This document shows positions 6,839-11,829 of a DNA stretch of 11,829 nt, in pieces. The notes beneath the pieces are model-generated. The model saw only the letters and a list, made by a program, of their open reading frames with translations, was not told the DNA's origin and did no database searches. This DNA comes from Treponema sp. UBA3819. GTDB lineage: Bacteria; Spirochaetota; Spirochaetia; Treponematales; Treponemataceae. Location: positions 1 to 11,829 of the forward strand of contig DFDV01000038.1 in the NCBI GenBank assembly GCA_002369025.1, written 5' to 3'. The position numbers were made by a program, and so were the translations under genes. Every line of letters starts with the position of its first letter. Position 1 is the first letter of the stretch.

Positions 6839-7743
6839 CGAATTGCACCGGGAATGATGCTCTGGGCATTACGGGCAGCGCACCAGTTTGCATTCTTTAA
6901 GGCAGATGAAAAATCTTTTACTTTCAGATATTCATTCAGGAAGCCGGCTGCAAAAGCGTCGCCACAGGCAGTTGTGTTTACGGGATGGAGTTTTTCTACC
7001 GACTGGCGGAAAAGTTTGCCGTCATTTGCCGCAATCGTGTCTTCCGTACCACGCGTTACAATGATAATATTGTGCAGTTCCGCACTCTTTGCCGTAACTG
7101 ATGCAATAAGTTCTTCTTCGGAAAGTGCTTTTTGTGCAAAGGTACCGCAATATTCATCCTGATTGATTTTTATGATTTGAGGCGTGCAGCTTTGCAGTGT
7201 TGTGAGCAGGTCTTTTCCCCAATAGTCTACCAGAACAATTTTACCGGCTTTAATGGCGGCTTCGCAGATGCGGGCACAAATATTTGCAGACCACTGTGCA
7301 GGACGGCTTCCCGCAAAAAGCAATGCGTCTCCAATCTGCATATATTCTTTTACCGCTTCCAGCAGTTCTATCTCTGCTTCTGCTCCAGCCAGATGGTAAG
7401 GATCAGCCGGCTCATCCGCAACAATTTCCGTTGTAGTTGCATGGGAGTCATCCAGAAGAGTCCAGCAGCTGCGTGTTTTTCCAGTGATGTAAACGGGATG
7501 AACATGCAGTGCGTCATCATGAGAAACCAGCTCCATAAAGTGGTCTGCGTTTTTATTGCCTACGGGACAAAGGGCAATTGAAGAACCCGGATCCAGCTGA
7601 TTAAGGACGCGGGAAGCATTGAGGGCTTTTCCACTGGCATCTTCGCGCCAGGTTTTTGTGCGGTTCACCGCATCTACAGAAAACGCATCAAAACAAAGGG
7701 TACGCTGTATTGTGGCGCTCAGACAAACGCAAAGAATTCTCAT
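6835..7743 (-). CDS. PfkB-family sugar kinase, 1-phosphofructokinase / tagatose-6-phosphate kinase-like
   Basis: A 302-residue ATP-dependent kinase of the ribokinase fold, phosphorylating a sugar or sugar phosphate in the cytoplasm. The start is placed at ATG 7743-7741, where MRILCVCLSATIQRTL matches the family N-terminus; the open frame continues 57 codons upstream but that stretch has no family character and holds the promoter. Landmarks: VNRT (26-29), substrate-side DASGKALNASRVL (35-47, family GGKGxNxSRVL), ATTTEIVADEP (102-112), FAGSRP (143-148), KINQDEY (192-198) and the C-terminal signature TTACGDAFAAGF (257-268) with catalytic D262. The anion-hole GAGD has become ACGD, which is unusual. 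The FruK/LacC branch fits best, but there is no phosphotransferase-system gene beside it to fix the substrate. It stands alone, divergent from the amino-acid importer. Confidence 0.82.
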   Translation of the reverse strand: MRILCVCLSATIQRTLCFDAFSVDAVNRTKTWREDASGKALNASRVLNQLDPGSSIALCPVGNKNADHFMELVSHDDALHVHPVYITGKTRSCWTLLDDSHATTTEIVADEPADPYHLAGAEAEIELLEAVKEYMQIGDALLFAGSRPAQWSANICARICEAAIKAGKIVLVDYWGKDLLTTLQSCTPQIIKINQDEYCGTFAQKALSEEELIASVTAKSAELHNIIIVTRGTEDTIAANDGKLFRQSVEKLHPVNTTACGDAFAAGFLNEYLKVKDFSSALKNANWCAARNAQSIIPGAIR

Positions 7744-7749
7744 GCTTCT

Positions 7750-7778
7750 ATTATGGTACAAAAGGAAATCTTTTGCAA
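7750..7778 (-). promoter_or_regulatory. pfkB-type kinase promoter, positioned for leaderless mRNA
   Basis: On the minus strand, -35 TTGCAA (7778-7773), 17-base spacer, -10 CATAAT (7755-7750). The -10 ends six bases before the ATG, so the start would be at or next to the A of the ATG. No good Shine-Dalgarno precedes the ATG (only GAAG). Three TTGCA(T/A) direct repeats at 7791-7786, 7783-7778 and 7778-7773 run into the -35. Confidence 0.6.
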
Positions 7779-7841
7779 TGCAATTATGCAAGTGTGGCAC
7801 ATATTCAGACAGAAGGTTCATCTTCTTTGCCTTAAAACTGT

Positions 7842-7859
7842 ATAAATATTCATATTTAT
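7842..7859. promoter_or_regulatory. 18-bp perfect palindrome upstream of the amino-acid importer promoter
   Basis: ATAAATAT-TC-ATATTTAT: 8-bp perfect arms around a 2-bp centre, ending ten bases before the -35 TTGACC. On the minus strand it reads ATGAATATTTAT, which resembles one half of an ArgR box. It may be an activator or repressor site, or an AT-rich UP-like element; AT-rich sequence makes chance palindromes more likely. Confidence 0.4.
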
Positions 7860-7869
7860 TGCATATCCA

Positions 7870-7898
7870 TTGACCAAAAATACATATCTTTCTATAAT
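7870..7898 (+). promoter_or_regulatory. Promoter of the amino-acid ABC importer operon
   Basis: -35 TTGACC (7870-7875), 17-base spacer, -10 TATAAT (7893-7898, consensus). The predicted start is near 7905, about 54 bases before the ATG at 7959. This is the strongest promoter by sequence in the window. Confidence 0.85.
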
Positions 7899-7906
7899 AT
7901 TGCGTG

Positions 7907-7947
7907 AGGGACAAGGGCGATCTACATGCTGTGTCCCTTTATTTTTT
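7907..7947 (+). terminator. Terminator-like hairpin with U-tract in the importer leader (possible attenuator)
   Basis: Arms AGGGACA (7907-7913) and TGTCCCT (7932-7938) are perfectly complementary over 7 bp with an 18-base loop, followed by TTTATTTTTT (7938-7947) and immediately by the GGAGG Shine-Dalgarno (7948-7952). It begins almost at the predicted transcript 5' end. It could be an attenuator, a translation-control stem or a 5' stabilising hairpin. No competing antiterminator stem is evident. Confidence 0.5.
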
Positions 7948-7958
7948 GGAGGTTTACC

Positions 7959-8753
7959 ATGAAAAAATTATTTGTTCTGGCAGCGGCTCTTTCTGCTCTG
8001 TTTGCTTTTGTATCCTGCAGCAAAAAAGTTGAAGCAGGTGAATTCACCATTGAAAAAGGCGTCCTGAAAATCGGTATGGAAATCGGTTACCCGCCCATGG
8101 AATACTACGATGCAGATGGAAAGACTCCTGTAGGATTCGATATTGAACTGGGAAAAGCAGTTGCAGAAAAACTCGGCCTTAAGGCTGAATTCATAGATAC
8201 CGCATGGGACGGAATTTTTGCCGGCCTGGAAACAAGCAAGTACGACTGCGTTATGTCTGCCGCTACAATTACCCCTGAGCGTCTGGAATCAATGGAATTC
8301 TCTGTTCCTTATGTAGGAAACGGCCAGGCTATTGTAGTTCGCTCAGAAGGTGACTATAAGCCCGATAATCTGGATGCACTCGCTGGAAAAACAGTTGCAT
8401 ATCAGGCAGAAACAACTTCTGATATCTTTATGACAAAACTCGCCCAGCAGGGACTCAAATTTACTCCCGCAGAGTTTGACAAAGTTATCAACGCATACGA
8501 CGAACTTAAACTGGGACGCTGCGATGCAGTTATCAGCGATGCTCTGGTTTATGCAAACTACAAGGACGACCCGGCATATACTTCAACCTGGACTGGTTCT
8601 GCTGATGAATTCTTTGGCGTAGCAATCCGCAAGGGAAACACAGACCTGCTGTCCAAAGTAAATGCAACAATCAAAGAAATGATTGCTGACGGAACGATGA
8701 AAGAAATCTATGTCAAAGTATTTGGCGTAGACCTGACAGACACCGTACAGTAA
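7959..8753 (+). CDS. Polar amino-acid ABC transporter substrate-binding lipoprotein
   Basis: A 264-residue SBP_bac_3-type receptor that delivers an amino acid to the permease encoded next. Residues 1-19 form a lipoprotein signal ending FVS before C20, a relaxed spirochaete-style lipobox; the mature protein would be tethered to a membrane facing the periplasm. Family landmarks: LKIGMEIGYPPMEYYD (36-51), VGFDIELGKAVAEKLG (58-73), AWDGIFAGLE (82-91), and MSAATITPERLESMEFSVPY (99-118), where R108 should bind the ligand carboxylate. Lobe two contains GKTVAYQAETTSD and the KLGRCDAVISDALV hinge region. The start at ATG 7959-7961 is chosen for GGAGG six bases upstream and a proper signal peptide; an in-frame ATG at 7926 lies in the leader hairpin loop and would spoil the signal. 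Ligand class (polar, basic or cystine-like) cannot be settled. Confidence 0.92.
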   Translation: MKKLFVLAAALSALFAFVSCSKKVEAGEFTIEKGVLKIGMEIGYPPMEYYDADGKTPVGFDIELGKAVAEKLGLKAEFIDTAWDGIFAGLETSKYDCVMSAATITPERLESMEFSVPYVGNGQAIVVRSEGDYKPDNLDALAGKTVAYQAETTSDIFMTKLAQQGLKFTPAEFDKVINAYDELKLGRCDAVISDALVYANYKDDPAYTSTWTGSADEFFGVAIRKGNTDLLSKVNATIKEMIADGTMKEIYVKVFGVDLTDTVQ

Positions 8754-8783
8754 GAGATTTCTCCACTATTTTAAGGGAATATT

Positions 8784-9443
8784 ATGACCGCTTTACAGAA
8801 AATTATTAACTGGATCCCCGCGCTTTTAGACGGCGCAAAAATCACCATTCTGCTTACACTCACTTCGGTGGCGGCAGGCATTGTGCTTGGTCTCTTTCTG
8901 GCGCTGGGAAAAATGTCAAAAAAAGATCTGCTCAAAAAAGTATGCAGTGCCTATATCTTTTTCTTCCGTGGTACACCACTTTTGATGCAGCTGTATTTTC
9001 TGTATTTCGGTCTGCCCAAACTCTTTCCCGGACTGACCCTCAGGAATAAATTCCTTGCCGCCTTTATCTCCTTTGCCTTAAACTCAGGTGCATATATGGC
9101 GGAATACATTCGTGCGGCAATTCTGTCCATCGACAAGGGACAAAATGAAGCAAGCAAGGCTCTGGGCTTTAACTACTGGCAGACCATGGCCCTCATCATT
9201 GTGCCCCAGTCAATCCGCCGCCTCATTCCTTCCATCGGTAACGAATTCATTATGGTCTTAAAGGATGCTTCTCTGGTTTCACTCATCGCACTGGAAGATA
9301 TCACCAAGGTAACCCGCAGTATTGCATCTTCCAGCGGAAACGAACTGGTCTATATCCCGGCCATGATTCTCTATCTGATTATCACCGCAGTCTTCAGTTT
9401 TGTATTCAATAAGACTGAAAAACGCTATTCAGTATACGAGTAA
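8784..9443 (+). CDS. Polar amino-acid ABC transporter permease (HisM/GlnP type)
   Basis: A 219-residue inner-membrane subunit. Hydrophobic spans at about 20-42, 52-75, 90-112, 135-150 and 188-208 fit the five-helix amino-acid permease plan. The hallmark FFRGTPLLMQLYFLYFGLP occupies 60-78, and the ATPase-coupling EAA loop NEASKALGFNYWQTM is at 121-135, ending in IIVPQS. AAGGGA (8773-8778) lies five bases before the ATG. It is the only permease in the operon and so probably works as a homodimer with the ATPase pair. It ends 18 bases before the ATPase start. Confidence 0.92.
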   Translation: MTALQKIINWIPALLDGAKITILLTLTSVAAGIVLGLFLALGKMSKKDLLKKVCSAYIFFFRGTPLLMQLYFLYFGLPKLFPGLTLRNKFLAAFISFALNSGAYMAEYIRAAILSIDKGQNEASKALGFNYWQTMALIIVPQSIRRLIPSIGNEFIMVLKDASLVSLIALEDITKVTRSIASSSGNELVYIPAMILYLIITAVFSFVFNKTEKRYSVYE

Positions 9444-9450
9444 GAGGTGC

Positions 9451-9456
9451 AGGAGA
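9451..9456 (+). promoter_or_regulatory. Ribosome binding site that sets the ATPase start
   Basis: AGGAGA five bases before ATG 9462-9464. It lies inside the extended reading frame that begins at GTG 9447-9449, so the GTG is unlikely to be the start. Confidence 0.75.
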
Positions 9457-9461
9457 AAGCT

Positions 9462-10220
9462 ATGAGCATTATTAAGACTGAAAATATCGATGTTTCCTTT
9501 GGCTCCTTGCATGTACTCAAGGGTGTATCGCTTACTGTTGAGCCTAAGGAAGTTGTCTGCCTTATCGGTCCCAGTGGCGCAGGAAAATCAACCTTTTTGC
9601 GCACTCTGAACCGTCTGGAAAAATTTGATACCGGTAAAATCTTTGTTGATGATAAGCTGCTTGACCAGTACGACAATGGAAAGCATACCTACTCCATGCC
9701 AAAACATGAACGTGCTCAGGTGCTTCTGGAAATGGGCATGGTCTTTCAGCGCTTTAACCTCTTTCCCCACAAAACTGTACTTGAAAACGTAATGATTGCG
9801 CCAATTCATGTACGCAAGGTTTCGCGGGCAGAGGCAAAAGAACGTGCGCTGGATCTGCTTGCACGGGTTGGCCTGGCAGATAAGGTAAATGAATATCCCA
9901 ACAAATTGAGTGGCGGGCAGCAGCAGCGTGTTGCCATAGCGAGAGCCCTTGCCATGGAGCCAAAAATCATGCTCTTTGACGAACCCACCAGCGCACTCGA
10001 CCCGGAACTGGTTGGCGAAGTTCTTTCCGTCATGAAAAAACTGGCAGAAGACGGCATGACCATGATTGTCGTAACCCACGAAATGGGTTTTGCCCGCGAA
10101 GTTGCAAACCGCGTCATTTTTATGGAAAGCGGAACTATTGTTGAAGAAGGAAAACCAAATGAGATTTTTGGTGCGCCCAAGAGCGAGCGCCTTCAGCAAT
10201 TCTTAAAAAGCGTCCTGTAA
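9462..10220 (+). CDS. Polar amino-acid ABC transporter ATP-binding protein (GlnQ/HisP type)
   Basis: A 252-residue cytoplasmic ATPase of normal length that energises the importer. All motifs are intact: Walker A GPSGAGKST (36-44), Q-loop MVFQRFNLFPH (93-103, Q96), signature LSGGQ (149-153) followed by QQRVAIARAL, Walker B IMLFDE (169-174), D-loop SALD (177-180) and the switch histidine H206 in VVTHEMGFA. The segment between Walker A and the Q-loop (residues about 63-90, including the KHERAQVLLEM stretch) is longer than the simplest family members, as in several amino-acid ATPases. The stop at 10218-10220 lies inside the convergent NUDIX gene, an 18-bp tail-to-tail overlap. Confidence 0.94.
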   Translation: MSIIKTENIDVSFGSLHVLKGVSLTVEPKEVVCLIGPSGAGKSTFLRTLNRLEKFDTGKIFVDDKLLDQYDNGKHTYSMPKHERAQVLLEMGMVFQRFNLFPHKTVLENVMIAPIHVRKVSRAEAKERALDLLARVGLADKVNEYPNKLSGGQQQRVAIARALAMEPKIMLFDEPTSALDPELVGEVLSVMKKLAEDGMTMIVVTHEMGFAREVANRVIFMESGTIVEEGKPNEIFGAPKSERLQQFLKSVL

Positions 10221-10685
10221 ATCTTTTCCGTTCAGGATTTTTTCAATAAGAGCCCCCTTTCTGTACACCAGTTTGAGTGAAAAGAAGGGGGCATTTTCTT
10301 GCAGGAGGCGGAAAAAAATCTTATCTCCCTCCCACAGATTCAGTTCTGGAATTTTTTCAAAAGCTACCCATTCCAGTTTGCCTTCATCACAGGAAATCAT
10401 TTCTCCGGAAAAGCCCGTCGCCGTGTAGAGGCACATATATTCCGGCGGGTCATCATCAGAAAGAAAAGTAACCAGACCGCGGAAACGATATTCCGTCAGA
10501 GTCAGTCCGGTTTCTTCCTTTACTTCCCTCAGCAGACAGTCTTCCGGGCTTTCTCCGCCTTCAAAATGTCCGCCCACGCCAATCCATTTGTCACGGTTGA
10601 TGTCATTTTTCTTGCTCACGCGATGAAGCATGAGATAAGAACCGTCTTTTTCTATATAACAGAGAGTCGTGAGCGGAGACGGCAT
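10203..10685 (-). CDS. NUDIX hydrolase, MutT-like
   Basis: A 160-residue pyrophosphohydrolase acting on nucleoside-diphosphate-linked substrates. The NUDIX box is complete at residues 39-61: G39, E45, then R53-E54-V-K-E57-E58-T-G60-L61, giving the Mg2+ ligands and catalytic glutamates. The N-terminal part (TTLCYIEKDGSYLMLHR, then NRDKWIGVGGHFE) resembles the MutT/8-oxo-dGTPase-like group, as does the EW at 106-107 after the core. The exact substrate is not readable; oxidised nucleotide clean-up is the usual guess. Its ATG shares one base with the upstream TGA (TGATG), so it is probably translationally coupled to the dctP-like gene. Its 3' end overlaps the importer ATPase gene by 18 bp on the opposite strand, and it contains that operon's terminator. 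Confidence 0.9.
   Translation of the reverse strand: MPSPLTTLCYIEKDGSYLMLHRVSKKNDINRDKWIGVGGHFEGGESPEDCLLREVKEETGLTLTEYRFRGLVTFLSDDDPPEYMCLYTATGFSGEMISCDEGKLEWVAFEKIPELNLWEGDKIFFRLLQENAPFFSLKLVYRKGALIEKILNGKDLQDAF
10252..10299 (+). terminator. Rho-independent terminator of the importer operon, inside the NUDIX gene
   Basis: GCCCCCTT (10252-10259) pairs perfectly with AAGGGGGC (10285-10292) across a loop of about 25 bases, then ATTTTCTT follows on the plus strand. It lies 32 bases after the ATPase stop, in the right place for the importer operon. The minus-strand side lacks a T-run, so it should act in one direction only and let the NUDIX transcript pass. The loop is longer than usual. Confidence 0.6.
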
Positions 10686-11713
10686 CAGTTTTTTGCCGCC
10701 TTCATTTTTGCAATAAGGTCTTCGCCATAAACGGTAGCAAATGTATCCAAAACACCTGCTGTTGCGGCGGCAAATTCCTTAAGGTTGGGGTTGGTAATGG
10801 TCATGCCGGCATTGCGCAGACGAGAAACAAAGGATTCTGTCTGGTTCTTCACCAGCTGCCTGTTCAAATCCTGTGCCTTTATTGCGGCATCAATCAGAAT
10901 CTGGCGGTCTCCCTCTCTCAGTGCATCCCACAAAGATTTGCGGATAACAAGGGGCATGGCATCATAACTGTGGTTTGTAATAGCCAGATATTTCTGCTCC
11001 TCATACAGTTTGCTGTTGTAGATAACTGGAATAGGATTTTCCTGAGAGTCAAAAAGTCCATCGCGCAGGGCCGCTTTCAGTTCGTTAAAGGCATAAGGCT
11101 TGGGATTTGCTCCCAGTGTAGACATTGTTTCCATAACGATTTGGTTTGGCGGCGTACGGATATTCAGGCCTTTCATATCTGCCACGGACTTGACCGGTCT
11201 GTTTGTAGTTGTTACGCAGCGGAAACCGTTGTCATAGTGAGAAAGAACAACGATGTTAAAGGGCTCAAGGGTTTTGTTCACTTCTTTGATGATGTCACTA
11301 TCCATGAATTTCCAGGCTGACTCAAAATCTGAGAACAAGAAGGGCATGGCAGAAACACCAAGTTTTGTAGCATAGACGGCAAAATTTCCCGCAGAGGAAA
11401 CAGTCATGTCTACCCTGTCATTAATGACGCCCTCAATCAGTTCGGCATCGCTTCCCAGTTCACCGTTGGGATGAATGGAAATGCTGATTCTGCCGTTTGA
11501 GTTCTGTTCCACTTCTTCCTTGAAGAGTTGTGACGCTACGCCACGGGGGTCTTCTGCATTAGTTGAAAATCCCAGGGCAATGGTCACTTTCTCAATTTCC
11601 TGAGATGCTTCCTGGGACTCTGCTCCAGATGCAGCCTTCTGCTGTTTTTTACACGCATTGAGGGACAATACGGCAACCAGACACATCGCACATACTAACA
11701 GTTTCTTAGCCAT
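10685..11713 (-). CDS. TRAP-type solute-binding lipoprotein, DctP family
   Basis: A 342-residue periplasmic receptor. Residues 1-20 are a lipoprotein signal with LSLNA before C21, then a Q/A/S/E-rich linker to about residue 40. The DctP fold follows: ALGFSTNAEDPRGVASQLF (47-65), GRISISIHPNGELGSDAELIEGV (74-96), the GFR at 163-165, LNIRTPPN (183-190) with R186, the family's carboxylate-clamping arginine, and FDSQENPIPVIYNSKLYEEQKYLAITNH (221-248). No DctQ or DctM membrane subunit is adjacent; the downstream gene is NUDIX and the upstream one ends in a GGDEF domain. The receptor may serve a transporter encoded elsewhere or act as a sensor lid for the GGDEF protein (inference). AGGAGA (11727-11722) lies eight bases before the ATG, which overlaps the upstream gene by 8 bp. 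Confidence 0.9.
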   Translation of the reverse strand: MAKKLLVCAMCLVAVLSLNACKKQQKAASGAESQEASQEIEKVTIALGFSTNAEDPRGVASQLFKEEVEQNSNGRISISIHPNGELGSDAELIEGVINDRVDMTVSSAGNFAVYATKLGVSAMPFLFSDFESAWKFMDSDIIKEVNKTLEPFNIVVLSHYDNGFRCVTTTNRPVKSVADMKGLNIRTPPNQIVMETMSTLGANPKPYAFNELKAALRDGLFDSQENPIPVIYNSKLYEEQKYLAITNHSYDAMPLVIRKSLWDALREGDRQILIDAAIKAQDLNRQLVKNQTESFVSRLRNAGMTITNPNLKEFAAATAGVLDTFATVYGEDLIAKMKAAKN

Positions 11714-11829
11714 AGACTGATTCTCCTGCTTCTTTCATAGTATTTTCGTCAAAGATGGCAAAACTATTCTTGCCATTTTCCTTTACATGATACAATGCGG
11801 CATCTGCCCGCTTAAAGAGTTCCTTGTAA
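11706..11829 (-). CDS. C-terminal end of a GGDEF (diguanylate cyclase) protein, cut by window
   Basis: Forty residues and a TAA stop (11708-11706) can be read in from the right edge. ELFKRADAALYHVKENGKN is the well-conserved last helix of GGDEF domains (family pattern L.RADxALYxAKxxGRN), followed by SFAIFDE and a short tail ending VYG. The catalytic GGDEF loop and any sensor region lie beyond the window, so cyclase activity cannot be judged. The stop overlaps the start of the dctP-like gene by 8 bp, indicating one transcript: GGDEF protein, DctP, NUDIX. Confidence 0.85.
   Translation of the reverse strand, partial: YKELFKRADAALYHVKENGKNSFAIFDENTMKEAGESVYG

Noticed and set aside
7744..7914. 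In-frame 57-codon N-terminal extension of the sugar kinase
   Set aside because: PfkB homology begins at MRILCV; the upstream stretch is AT-rich intergenic sequence that contains the kinase promoter and overlaps the divergent promoter.
7926..7958. Upstream in-frame ATG for the amino-acid-binding lipoprotein
   Set aside because: It lies in the leader hairpin loop and would put MLCPFIFWRFT before a good lipoprotein signal; the ATG at 7959 has GGAGG at ideal spacing.
9447..9461. GTG start for the importer ATPase
   Set aside because: The AGGAGA ribosome binding site falls inside this extension and points to the ATG at 9462, where the usual family N-terminus begins.
9588..10199. Minus-strand open frame (203 codons) inside the importer ATPase gene
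   Set aside because: It runs antisense to a fully conserved ABC ATPase and shows no independent domain or Shine-Dalgarno.
1..11829. tRNA, rRNA, CRISPR array, insertion sequence or phage genes
   Set aside because: No cloverleaf, repeat-spacer pattern, transposase, integrase or terminal repeats were seen; all gaps between genes are short and are described above.

Overview
The window reads as spirochaete DNA, most likely a carbohydrate-using Treponema. This is inferred from gene content: relaxed-lipobox lipoproteins, a cysteine-free outer-membrane-type barrel protein, a DctP/GGDEF pair and a KduI uronate isomerase. No rRNA or other marker confirms it. The window is densely coded, with eleven full or nearly full protein genes and one gene tail. 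No tRNA, rRNA, IS element or CRISPR array was seen.

Layout, left to right. Positions 1-777 (minus) hold kduI, missing only its last residues, behind a good promoter at 842-870. Positions 939-3412 (minus) hold a two-gene unit: a secreted beta-barrel-like protein followed by a TIM-barrel amidohydrolase, with its own promoter at 3452-3479. Positions 3483-6761 (minus) hold a compact unit transcribed in the order DtxR-type metal regulator, periplasmic substrate-binding protein, SsuC-type ABC permease, and a membrane-anchored FtsH-like AAA ATPase with no M41 peptidase domain. Neighbouring genes of the last three overlap. No ABC-type ATPase is present; the AAA protein sits where one would be expected. 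This is the most unusual part of the window.

Positions 6835-7743 (minus) hold a PfkB/1-phosphofructokinase-type sugar kinase whose promoter lies so close to the ATG that the mRNA should be leaderless. It is divergent from a complete polar amino-acid ABC importer on the plus strand: lipoprotein SBP 7959-8753, permease 8784-9443, ATPase 9462-10220. That operon has a near-consensus promoter, an 18-bp perfect palindrome just upstream of the -35, and a terminator-like hairpin plus U-tract between the start site and the Shine-Dalgarno.

Positions 10203-11829 (minus) hold a tightly overlapping unit: the C-terminal end of a GGDEF diguanylate cyclase, a DctP-type TRAP solute-binding lipoprotein, and a NUDIX hydrolase. 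The NUDIX gene overlaps the importer ATPase tail-to-tail by 18 bp. The importer operon's apparent terminator is embedded in the NUDIX coding sequence.

Taken together, the region concerns uptake (amino acids, an unknown NitT/TauT-like ligand, a DctP ligand), sugar/uronate catabolism and envelope functions. The kduI and pfkB promoters share TTGCA/TGCAA repeats overlapping the -35, which may mark shared regulation.
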